Shown one piece after another: positions 37,311 to 48,367 of a stretch of 64,000 bases of DNA (the first letter of the stretch is position 1; every line of letters begins with the position of its first letter). The stretch lies in the NCBI GenBank assembly GCA_963693305.1, contig OY855912.1, forward strand, positions 4,273,501 to 4,337,500. The letters run 5' to 3'. Both the position numbers and the translations under genes were made by a program. Under the pieces are notes generated by a model, which saw only the letters and a program-made list of their open reading frames with translations, did not search any database and was not told the DNA's origin. This stretch comes from Meandrina meandrites. Its lineage: Eukaryota; Cnidaria; Anthozoa; Scleractinia; Meandrinidae.

Positions 37311-37860
37311 GGTCGAAGAGCATCAATCTTGACCTATACATCAAAGCAAAATAAGGATGAGTAAAGCGTTTTCAGTTAATAATCGTCAAAACAAAACGTC
37401 TTCGCTGATTCAAATCGCTTCCAAAACGACTCAGTATGACACAGGAACACATGTAAACATTTATGTTACGGCTAATACAGCGTTTGCGTTCCCTGTACCT
37501 TTACCTTTAAACAATGAAAATGATAACCTCATCTTTGAGGACTTTCTCTTCTTTCCATTTTCTAGAGCAGTTCTCTAATAGAATTACGAGCGGCATGATA
37601 GCTAGATTATGACACATCTATAGGATGAAAGAGGAGAAAAAAGTGGAACCTCGATTTAACGAACCTCTATTTAACAAAGTCCTCGCTATAACGAAGGATT
37701 TTCTTCATGCCGGCCAAAATTGCAGTAAAATGTATGGAGCAGAACTTCGATATAACGATATCCTCGTTATATCGAGCACAATCCAAAAGCCCGAACGTAA
37801 AATTTGCCTCGATATACTAGCGAACAAATGTCAACATATGACGAAAGAAAGACCTTATGA

Positions 37861-38200
37861 CATTTGTGAGCAATTGTTATTACACTTGTGACCTTTATTA
37901 CATTTGTGACCAGTTGTTATTACACTTGTGACCTTTATTACATTTGTGACCAGTTGTTATTACACTTGTGACCTTTATTACATTTGTGACCAGTTGTTTT
38001 TACACTTGTGACCTTTTGTTACGTTTGTGACCAATTGTTATTACACTTGTGGTCAGCCTTTATATAACATTTGTGACCAATTGTTATTACACTTGTGGTC
38101 AGCCTTTATATAACATTTGTGACCAGTTGTTATTACACTTGTGACCTTATTACATTTGTGACCAGTTGTTATTACACTTGTGACCTTCATTACATTTGTG
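37861..38200. repeat. 40-bp minisatellite
   Basis: Eight to nine copies of a unit containing ACATTTGTGACCAGTTGTTA and TTACACTTGTGACC are present, with small length variants. It lies about 550 bp upstream of coding exon 1 of GPCR C. Confidence 0.9.
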
Positions 38201-38299
38201 CCTTCAACAAAACTACCCACACGGATTACCGAGAATCAAGGGCACTACACTCATTTCAAATTCTATATACCGTATAAAAAACAGCAAATTTCATCCTTA

Positions 38300-38935
38300 T
38301 AGGGCCCTTTGATTATTACCTATTGCACTCAGTTCAGCTGCATTTCAATAAAACACCTTTAGAGAGGATGTTCAACATGAGACCGACTGATTCTCTGAGA
38401 CAAAGCTATTTGCCGTTACAAGGAAATGAAGGTTCATCCTGCTTTCTCAAATACGTAGTTTTGTGAATGCTAATGATGACTAAAGACATGTAACAATATA
38501 CAGAATTTTTGGCGCCTAGCAGAACATTTCCTGTTACGATAATATTTTAGTAACGCGTCTTTTAGCCTTCTTTTTTAAGTAGCACTGTAATTAGCATAGT
38601 ATTTTTTATATTTTACATTTTTATTTAATTTTTTTAGATGCAGGGCCCCTACGGATACCAGCCTACGAGCTGAATGGCTAGCCTGTATAAATAAAGTTTT
38701 ACTTACCTACTTACTTACTTACTTACTTACTTTGAAAGACGATACCTGTTCGTCTCTGTAAGCAGTTCATCAACGTTAAATAAATGCGCATAAAGGTTGA
38801 TTAATTAAACCCCAAACAGCTCTCGAACTTTATTTAAAGGAGAAAAGGACCATGACATCTGCAAATGTATTCCTTTCACGCATGCGACATGTAGTATTTA
38901 TTTAACGTAGCAGTTACGTATATTTAATTTAAACA
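38300..38935. repeat. Duplicated upstream block, copy 3 (GPCR C), truncated
   Basis: Collinear with 22640-23460, including the TATAAATAAAGTTTTACTTA end and its (TTAC)n tail at 38697-38731. Similarity stops near 38935, so the leader-exon part seen for A and B is missing here. Confidence 0.75.
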
Positions 38936-39489
38936 AGGTCACCGTGCTGGGCACGCGACCTCTCTTTATTTGGTTCCCTGTTGTGATGGAATACTCCTTG
39001 ATATTCTTCAACCTACAGTTTCAAAACATGCTTTTTAATTTTTTCTTCGAATTTCGTTATTCTTATGATTAAGTGATAACAGGACTTCGTGATTAAAGAA
39101 ATCGGACTCCCGCTACGCGGTTGACCGTTTTTTGTTAATCGGTCGTATTACAGACCGAATTGGACTCCAGTCAGTCCTATTACCATTTTCAATTAAAGTT
39201 CACATCGCATAGGCTACATTAACTTTTATGGACATTTACAACATCTGCTTAGCAGTTTTGTTTTTTCAATATTGTAAACGGCAATGGAAAAGAATCGCAA
39301 ACCATGAATTTTCTATTCGGCGTAGAAATTATGAAATGCGAGTTATGATTTTCAGATATAAACACAACAAATAACAACCTTTTCTGAGGTAATTTATTTA
39401 GGGTGTACGACAGAAATAATCATGGTACACTTACCTTTTTTAAATACCAAAACTCGATGTTGTTAATTTTCACTGTTAAGGTAGCCGCT

Positions 39490-40020
39490 GGGAAAACAAA
39501 TGTCTTCCTGTCGTGTGTGCATTAAATATACAAAACCCTTCCTTTTCGTGCTAACGTAGTAATGACAAGGGACTTAAAACTGTCAGAATACATTAACTAT
39601 CAAACAAATGGCATGTCGCTGTCGCTAAACGCAAACATTTCGAAAAGCTACAGTAATTTCAATTTTGATTAAAGTTTACATCAAACAGGCTACATTCATT
39701 TTCATGAACATTTACAACAACAGTTTCGACAGCCCTGAAAACATGGTTGTGGTTTGATTATCTCATATTCATTATCATAATCTGAAGCAAAGGGAAATAA
39801 AAATAAAACTGGTTGGAAAATTTTAAAGCGAAAATTAAACATTTTTTTTTCTCGCTTTTCTTACTTCGACACTCGACATTGACCTCCTCTTTCTCAAATA
39901 GTGGCAATAGCTGTTTTAATATTGTTATGCAGCTCTGTCCCCTTCAAGAGTTAATACTTTAAGTACTATTTTTAGAACGTGTGATTGACAATTGCTCACC
40001 GGTAATGGATAAATTTAAAT
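39490..40020. repeat. Duplicated 3'-flank block, copy 3 (GPCR D side)
   Basis: Close match to 25531-26105. It lies 370-900 bp past the stop codon of GPCR D. Confidence 0.75.
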
Positions 40021-40040
40021 GTATCGCATGCAAGCATTAG

Positions 40041-40078
40041 TCCACTGATGAAGAGGCAGAAGCCTCGAAAGGTCTGGC
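40041..40078 (+). ncRNA. Hammerhead-ribozyme-like motif
   Basis: TCCA-CTGATGA, then a 5-bp stem GAGGC-AGAA-GCCTC, then GAAA-GGTC-TGG. CTGATGA and GAAA are the invariant core boxes. CCA/TGG could form a 3-bp stem I across a GTC site, but stem III would be almost absent. Activity is doubtful. Confidence 0.3.
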
Positions 40079-40391
40079 GCTTATCAGGCGCTTAAAACTA
40101 TAATTATTTTCTCAAAATACTGAGTACATATTTACAAGCGCCACACAGTCAATCGTGTGAAAATCGTGAAAAAAATACGAACGCTTAGCCTTGGCCCCAA
40201 AATTAGATGTTTTTATAAAGAAAAAAAGAGTGTAACAGTATCCAAGCTAACCAGAACGCTATTCAGGCTAAACGGAACGTTATTCAGGCTAACCGGAGTG
40301 CCAAGTCTCCATTTGTCGCACACCGCTGTGAAAGTCCACTAATTTCTGGCTTTCTTCATCTTATTGAGCATAATTCTTCAAAATGTTTAAT

Positions 40392-43300
40392 TTATTCGAA
40401 ACTCTGCAATGAAACGAACCGATCACTACGTGGAACATGGTCCTTCTGGGCCGGGTGGGTGCTGACTTTGTCCTGAGGTTCCCGAGTAGGATGAACCTCG
40501 GGTGTAAAGGAACGAGTACAGCATAACAGAATTTTCATCCTCCCCCTGAATTGCTGGTTCAACAGAGCATACACGAACGGGTTGACAGCAGAATTGAGCA
40601 AAACCATTGTATCAACAATGGCGAACAGGGCTGGACCAATTTTGTAGCTAGCGATATTTAAGACGTAGACAACTGAATTGGTACCCCAGCAGATTCCAAA
40701 TATGGCGGTGACAGTAACGACCATCAAGGTGACACGCTTTCGCACCCTCATGACACCCTGTGTATATAGAGATGTAAATTCCGATTAAGATCAAGTAACA
40801 TATTTTAGACTCCTAAAGCTACACACTATATTCCAAAATGGCGGAAAATACATTATTCTTTTGTCTTCATATCAATTGGCCCTTAATGCCTCGCTCGAAT
40901 CTGTAGACTTCAAAAAAAATCCACGGCTTAAAAGGGGGTAACGAGGACCAATTAACATATGGGCAAAAGAATAATACATTTTCCGCCATTTTGGAATAAG
41001 GAGCTTTTTAGAGCGAACTGCTGGATTTCTCCCTAGTGCAGATTTGAAAAAAAAAATTATTTTGTTTTATTTTGCCTCAAGACCTTTCTGAAAACCACTC
41101 CATTGAGAGCATTTCCTGGTTTTAATTATGATTAGTAGTAGTTGTTGTTGTATTATTATTATTATTCTTATTCTTATTAGGTGGTCTCTGAGGAGGCCAC
41201 ACGATGAGACGAGACGAACAATTCTGCTTAATTTTCTTTTTTCTTGATGGATTTTAGCTGATTTTAGACGAAACATTTACCTGTTGTTGGTGGGTGAGTT
41301 GACTATTGTCATTTCGTCCGAACCACAAAGTGTACACGACTCTGGAATACAATGCTCCCATTAACACCAAGAGAAGAAATACCACGACAGGCCATGTCAT
41401 GGTGTAAGCCTTTCCCATCCACTTCTCAGGCCAGACAGTCACGCAGGAATTGCTGCTCTGTTTCTTTTTCTTCACAATGTCCCTGACAAGGAACAGCGGA
41501 AGATTGAGTATTAAACCAAAGACCCAGCTAGCTGCAATAATCACCTGAAATGGTTAAGTGTTCATGCCAATGTTAACCTTCAGACGTACAAACTATTAAT
41601 ACTACCACCGTGGTATAATTTGAGGCGTGGGGCGGGGGCGGGGTGAGGTAGATGTACTCCAAGGTTTTCGTTTCGTTGTTTTTAATTGAGAAAATACCGT
41701 AAAATTCCGGTTATAAGAGCCCCCTCCCCCCGCTTATAAGCTTCCCCGGTTATAGGCCCATCTACCTGGAAACAATAAAATACATATGGGTTATTGACCA
41801 AGCGTGAGGTCAAGATGGCGGGATATTGGCCGAGTTCTCTTTTTTCGTGTTTATGGACCGAGACGAAGTCGCGGTCCATAAACACGCAAAAAAAAGAACG
41901 AGGCCAATATCCTGCCATCTTGACCGAACAAGCTTGGTCAATAAAGGATTTATTATATGACTTTTTTCGAGCACTGAAGAAAAAAGCCAGTTGCATGCAC
42001 ACTCAATGGCGCACGCTAAATCATTTCATTGGTTTAAAAGTTTAATGAGTGACTGTCAAATTCTTGAATGAATCGAGACGAAGTAAAACGATGCGACAAC
42101 AGATCACAACAGCGAAATTCACCTCACTTTAACCCGCCAGCTTTTGATTATTGGACATTTTGCAGAGTATTTGCTCGCTTCTGGTGCTTTAGTGGTGCAA
42201 ACCTGCCGTGACATACGAGCTGAATATTGAAATTGTGACTGTTGAAAGCGTTTGGGACTTACCACTTCACGGGGAAAACTTAAACTTTTCTACATCATTC
42301 TACATGCTCGACCCACCCTTACTCGACGTGAACGTTAGAGGCTTCGGTGAAAAGATGTTAGGTTCGCCTTGCCGTCCGCTTTCTTCCATTTTTGAAGATG
42401 TTACACAAGCGACAAGTTTGCAGAGTAGTTTATTCTTCAGGTATGTCACTGACTTCAGCCTCTCCCTTTTCCGCCAAACAAAGCTAATATCATGTCTTCA
42501 AGTCGCTTTGCGTTTTAATATTTGTATTAGCCGATTTTTGCGGCGAATAAAATTCACGAAACTCGTTATATATTTAACATTTGTAATTTAATTTGTTTGC
42601 TCTCATTCGCTTCAAGACCTATTTCCTTGTTGTCGGACTTCCTTTCGCTAGAAATAGACAGGAAATCTTTGTGTTATTTCGGAAAATAGTTTCATAGCGA
42701 AAATTTACGACGAAAAGCTTTTTCATATCAACTAGCGACGGTTTAAAAAGTTGTTTCGCTTGCAGGAACACAGCGGGCGATCCCGAACGGTCAAGATGGC
42801 TCCATCTTGACCGCTCGGGTAGCCAATCAGAGCACGAGATTCGCTTCATCTTGACCGCTCACTGAGCTAGTCATATAATAAATCCGGTTATAAGCCGCCC
42901 CGGATATAAGCCCCGACCCCCCCCCCCCCCCCCCCCCCTATGGCTGGATGACAGTACTGAACAGGGCTAAATGTTGCTTTATTATGACTTTTTAACTTAA
43001 AAACGTATTTCGATCAACACTGCCGTAGCTCATTTCGAAATTTTTTTTTTATTCCGCTTATAAGCTCCCCCGGATATAAGCCCCTCCGCATCTAAGCCCA
43101 CCCAAAACCCCTTACGAAGTTGTATAAGCCCAAGGGCTTATAACCGCAATTTTACGGTAGTCCTCAGTTTGCTTTACAAGATGAGATGCTGGTAATGACG
43201 TCATATGACGTATTTCAATCCGCCATATTAGATCCGCTTTCTAGGATTTCACTATTTTCTGTGGAAGTCCGAATATTACGAAAATTCACACAACAGCAAA

Positions 43301-43447
43301 CTAAAATGCTAACGACAAGTTAATGTACTCGTTCTACATTTGTTATCAAAATATCTTGAGATTTGACAAATTCTGCATGCCAACATGCGGTTGCCCAGCC
43401 AATGCCAAAAAATCGTGGACTTAATTACGGTTGACACATCAATTATA

Positions 43448-43499
<52 letters not shown>

Positions 43500-44696
43500 G
43501 TAGGATGATGATGATAATAATAATCAGCAATCGGACTTAAATAGTTTACAGAACACTGTAAATAAATGTATATACTATATGATTAGTTTGTCATTTGAAC
43601 TTACCTTCAGTTTACGTTGAATAAGTGTCCCTTTATTACTAAAAGGATAGATTATTGCATAATATCGTTCAATGGCGATTGCAAGTAAAGTCACAAAAGA
43701 GGAACCTGATCCAATCCATGCGACATTTCCATCTGTTACAAATTTGCATAAACTTGGACCAATCACCCCGTCTGGGTGGGAGAAAAGAAGTTTGTAGAAA
43801 ATTCTTGGCGCTATGAAGGTGCCGTACAGGATATCCGCTACAGCCAGGTTCACAAGTAGATAATTGATAGGAATCCTTTAAAATCGAAAAACATTTGATG
43901 CAGTTAAAATGGCAGAAATAGAAAGGCACATATGGTACTCATGCTCACGTGTAAGATTTCTTGATATCAGAAACATCACTAGTACTAGCAGTTCGTGCTC
44001 AAGAACGACAAGGAGTTGACACATTATGGTTCTTTTCGTCACCCTCAAAAAGAAACCCCCGAAAAATGGCTCCACTGTCCCGCCATCCAAGGAAAAGTGT
44101 AGAACTCGGCAGCAAACAATGAACAAACAAACGAACAAACAAATAAACAAACAAACAGACAATCATTTAAACTGAGAACAGCCGATAAAAATCCAATAGC
44201 GTTATGATACCAACACCAGCTGCATCTAATGATAAAATTATTTGATACTTCACGACAAAGTGACAAAAGTGGTAACACCTACAGCGCCAAGAAGTCATTT
44301 CTATTTTTAAATTTTTCTTGAGCACTTTTTACTTTTTATGGTTTACTATAAAATCGGTCAATCTTTCCGTGTTTACTGTTCAAAAATCGAGAAAACTGGA
44401 TCAATAATGTAGCTAGGAATAAAATACCCCATTCTCTCCAAAGGGCCCATTGTTACTCACTTCTGACAAATCTTGCATTCCCCAACCCCTTTGCGAATTA
44501 TTTTGAGCATTCAGCTCAGTTAGTCTATTTTGAAGGAACGTCAAAACACTAAACTGTTGTTAGCTATTTTGGTCTCGACATACCTCATATCTCGATATTT
44601 CTTTATGATGGCACAAGCGACGGAGTTCCCCAGGATATCTACAACGACGAGGAAGGAGAGTATCGTTGTTATGGTGACATTAGCTGAATCAGACAT
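40392..44696 (-). CDS. GPCR D, complete class A receptor, 337 aa
   Basis: Coding exons are 44584-44696, 43605-43875, 41281-41544 and 40392-40757, with phases 2, 0, 0 and GT-AG junctions. It starts MSDSANVT, which gives a possible N-glycosylation site at residue 6; the other copies lack one. The acceptor upstream is a tandem NAGNAG (TTCAGCAG), so the leader may vary by 3 nt. Landmarks are LAVAD, HPDGVIG, the LCK cysteine, ERYYAI, TM4 Trp, NSC, LYSRVVYTLW, FGICWGTNS and NPFVY. Leu replaces the TM5 Pro and Thr the TM6 Pro. It is closest to GPCR B by eye across all exons (FYKLLFSHPDGVIGP, VRDIVKKKK, HVPR-DRF tail). Intron 2 contains a long GAT array and intron 3 a hairpin MITE. Confidence 0.9.
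40831..40996. mobile_element. Hairpin MITE in intron 3 of GPCR D
   Basis: TTCCAAAATGGCGGAAAATA at the left and ATTTTCCGCCATTTTGGAA at the right are inverted, with ATTATTCTTTT/AAAAGAATAAT inside. Confidence 0.75.
41695..43159. mobile_element. Outer element with TACCGTAAAATT ends, nested insertions
   Basis: TACCGTAAAATTCCGGTTAT at 41695 and its inverted counterpart ending 43159 form the termini. CGGTTATAAGCC and CGGATATAAGCCCC motifs recur near both ends. The middle (41791-42885) is the compound MITE pair, after which the TTATAAGCC pattern resumes. A poly-C run is at 42909-42928. It lies in intron 2 of GPCR D. Confidence 0.7.
41791..42885. mobile_element. Compound MITE pair, copy 2 (nested)
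   Basis: A 154-bp foldback (41791-41944; TTATTGACCAAGC ends, AAGATGGCGGGATATTGGCC arms) abuts a 940-bp element with perfect 16-bp TIRs (GGATTTATTATATGAC at 41946-41961 and complement at 42870-42885). The latter has one 127-codon plus-strand ORF (42208-42591) with no recognisable domain. Confidence 0.7.
43447..43525. repeat. (GAT)n array, intron 2 of GPCR D
   Basis: About 16 uninterrupted TGA units are followed by imperfect ones ending in (AAT)n. Confidence 0.92.
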
Positions 44697-44929
44697 GATT
44701 GAAGAGTGCCAATGTAAGTTCCTTAACCTGCTGAATAAAAACATCAGGATGCGTCAAGCCTTAAGAGATGATAAAAAAGAATAAGGAATAAAGGATACGT
44801 GACAATCCCTAAGTGATATTTGATGAGTATTCCGCGGTTAACAACCATTTTAATAATAAACTAATGGGTAGTGGCACTTAACTTTGTCAACTTTGGAAAG
44901 CTTCTATGATGAACCATTGTCAGTCAACA

Positions 44930-45100
44930 AAAGCAGCTTCCGAATCATCAAAGCCTCGCGCAAACAGAAAAGCGTTCCCGTCAGAAAAGTGTTTTCTGAC
45001 CAGTCCCAAGCAGAGACGCGTGTCGGACAAACACGTCTCCCGAAGAGACATACATTCCAAATCGATGCGTTCCAAACATGCATGAACGTACGCATTCATT
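44930..45100. repeat. Degenerate short tandem repeat upstream of GPCR D
   Basis: Loose repeats of an AAACAGAMRMGCGTTCC-like word occur; the same family is expanded at 53755-54345 upstream of GPCR E. Confidence 0.45.
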
Positions 45101-45779
45101 GAAGTTTGAAGTTTGAACTAAATTACAATTGAGGCAACAGACGTCGCTCAGCTGCTTTTAAATTGTATGTATTAGTCTTAACATTCATAAAACATGTGTT
45201 CTTGATGTTCATTCCCCGAGTTAGCTTGATACGGACACGTACGGACACTTTTTGAGTGTCACTCTCGAATATTAACCGGGTTCAACTGTATAATATATAG
45301 TATCATATTAGTTATCTTATATACACTATTGCTTGTGTATAGTATTGGTTTTAAAATGTATAGTTTATCCAGACAGATTCAAAGGTTATAAGGATTTTAT
45401 AATGTTCAAATGCGACGTGCCCGTGAAAAATTTTATTATAAACCTTTGAAAGGTCATCAACCGAACATCATGCTAAGTTCTTAAATCTAAAAGCAATTTC
45501 GTGGGTTATATTAGCATCAAAAAGCAAAGTAATATAGAAAAACAGAAAAATGAAATCCTTACCTTATAATTAAAAACGTTGGGTTTCACAAAACGCTCCA
45601 CCACACAAATTAATACAGCTTAATCATGCGTAGTATATGCTAAATGACGCGTATGTTTTTGACGATTTTTTGTCTCTGATGCATAATTTCAGTGCTTCAC
45701 TTTTTAATTAAGCATTATCAGAATGGTAAAATGCGAAATAGAAAAAGAAGAGTAAACAGAAGCAAAGCAAGATCCTTAC

Positions 45780-45831
45780 CTATTGTGGACAACTAGAAAA
45801 CTATGATCGAGGTGATTTCATGAACGAAACA
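45780..45831 (-). other. Candidate untranslated leader exon of GPCR D (3' end)
   Basis: The minus strand reads ...TTGTCCACAATAG/GTAAGGATC. The segment GAAATCACCTCGATCAT before it matches the leader candidates of A and B in order and spacing. A second donor-like site, ATAAG/GTAAGG, lies at 45563. Upstream of GPCR E a weaker candidate, TTTACAG/GTAGGA, lies at 56154. Leader intron length for D would be about 1.05 kb. Confidence 0.45.
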
Positions 45832-46139
45832 TTAAGAGACCCAATCTGAAACCAATTTCCAAATGATTGCTTCAAGTCGTATGGAAAATGTTTTAAAAAT
45901 TTGAAATGTTCATAGGAAATTTAAATAACTAATCATAAATAGTCCCAACCGTATGTTTCCTTTAAAAGTTTGGTTTTTGTCCACATTCTAATCACAATGC
46001 ACTTAGTGGTGGTTTTCATTAGATATTTAATAACCACCTTTAGATTGCTTACTGCAATTATAATTACCATCCAAATGCAAATTCCTGAATCCAAATCGTG
46101 ATAAACTGAATGGAAACAATACACATTTTCAGGCAGCAT

Positions 46140-48300
46140 TTAAGTAGAATTTGGCCAAAATTCGTAAAAAATCAATAACGCAGAAGATGTGAGATTAAAA
46201 AAGAAAAATCCAAAACTACATGTAATCGAAAACACTTTGTGATTCACATCTCGCACCGCATAACATTAGCTAACGCGCTCGTGGTCGCGCTTAACCTAGG
46301 GGAATGAAATAATAAAAGGCGCCCATATCGCCCTCAAAAATTAATTCCTCGCGTAGCGAAGTTTATAACCTTGTCCCTCCAAAAGTTAAGACGGGATAAA
46401 TTTCGTGTAGAGTTCACGGCCTAACAACAGGGCAGAAAGAAAAACAAAACATCTTGCGCCAGGGGCAAAAATAACTCGCCGAGAGAGCGATGTGAACGGC
46501 GGTTCGAAGCTGGCCGTCAACGATGCAGGCGAACGCGACAACGGATACAATTCAGTTAAATAACATTTTAACGGTATTTTTTTCTTAGCTGGATTCGGGC
46601 TAGGAAAGCATCGTTTAGCAAGCTCATTATAATAGAAAGCGATGACTTGCAAATGTTTTAAAAATATTTATTTTTGTCATGTATTTGCGGTGTTAAGTAC
46701 GTTCTCTTTTATGGCGAAAGATAAGAGAGATTTAAGATAACTTCAGTTGTCAAAGTAATACCCATATTCCCCACATATGGAGGACAGCTGTACATAGGAG
46801 AATTCAAACAGAACAATTTCTTTGCCCGAGAAGAATATTGAGTAGACAACGTGATTTTAAAGTATCGTCGGCAGGCAGGATACAGTAATTCAAGGGCAGA
46901 ATTTCTCCAAGCAAACACAGCAGGTGCTGCAACTCTCACTATTGTCTTTCGAGACAGGCAGTTGCCAGCACAGAGACAAGGAAGTAATGAGGTGACGTCA
47001 CTCACTAACTTTTTATGATACGATCTCTTTAATCGACGCCGCAACAATCCCCATTACCTCATCAGTCCATTTGCTATGGCTGATTGGTAAGTCAGTAAGA
47101 ACTCCTTGACCAACACTCTGCTCCCTGCATTTTTTCCCATATTTACGGCTCCTAGGGACCTTGGCAACCTTTGAGGTTTTAGCGGAAAAGTCTTTATTCA
47201 TCGGCTGGATGTTAAAATTTCAGTCGTCGAAACACACACGCAACTGGATTGAAGAGATTTAATATTACATTCTCATTTTTTACTTCATCATTACATCATA
47301 ATCATCACATCCTCTATTTAAGCACGAAAAAAATTTGTCGTGTTTTATATATAAATAAAATCGAAATAAAGAATATAAATTATAATTAATTAACATTGAG
47401 TAAAAATCCCTAAGCTTGCTCTATAATATGACAATTTTCTCAATGCTTTTGACGGTTACACGAAGAGAGTTTCAACCCGGGCTGAAACTTCTAGCCAGGG
47501 TTCACAAACCGGGATAAAGCGGGCTGAAAACCTAAAAAGTTGAAAAGTGAACCTGCGAGAGGGCAGTGATGGCGTTTTCAACGAAGCAAAATTGTGACCA
47601 ACAGAAGGTCTCTGTTTCAACCCGGGCAGAAATTCGCCATGTAATCGGCCCCTTAGAAAATCAGAAAAAAAAAACCGAACTCGATTCCAGCATTAAGCAA
47701 AAATGGCAAAGGAATGTTAAAATACATGAATTTTTCATTTTATATTAATGAAAGGGTTATGTCAGATTCGATGTTTAGTCAAGTCTGCGTGTAATTATGC
47801 AGTTGCCATGGCAATGTAAATGTAATTGGGCACACGATTGACGGATCAAAATTTCGGCGAGGAATGAATAAACAGCTACTAAAAATTTCAGTGTCACAGG
47901 GTAAATAGCATTTTTTGAATTTGCGAAAAACAAACCACAAAAGAGGACGGGGGAGTTGCATCAAGTTCCGCCCCCAACCCCCCTCCCCCACCCCTTTGTA
48001 GATCGAAGGTTTATTGTCCTGTTGCTACCCAAACAGCAATCACGCACTGAAATATATTATGCCGACTTTTTACCGCCTGAAGTATTGGAGTCTACGAAAA
48101 TGAATAAATGACAATTAAATATATACAATTGACAAGCAGATGCTTGGCACACAATAATAAGCATATAGATGGTTGACATCAATATATTAAAAACGATAGC
48201 TTTTGCTATGGAGTCAATCAAACACTCTACCAAGCTCTACTGTTCCTTGATGTACTATTTTCAAATTTTAAATCCACTAATTTTTGGATAAATTGAGAGA
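46140..48300. other. D-E intergenic region, no supported gene
   Basis: ORFs at 46386-46652, 46709-47047 and 47013-47201 (minus) show no domain, paired splice sites or second copy. A TGACGTCA palindrome lies at about 46993. AT-rich sequence at 47280-47420. Nothing else can be supported. Confidence 0.4.
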
Positions 48301-48367
48301 CACTAACTTTTTCATGTAAATTCTAACGGGTAAGTATTACCATTATTAACTGACTTGAATGAACACA

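Noticed and set aside
37861..38200. CRISPR array
   Set aside because: Units are contiguous 40-bp repeats without unique spacers, in a eukaryotic intron-rich context.
42208..42591. 127-aa plus ORF as a transposase
   Set aside because: No catalytic motif or zinc-binding pattern is visible; it is too short and lies in a 940-bp non-autonomous element.
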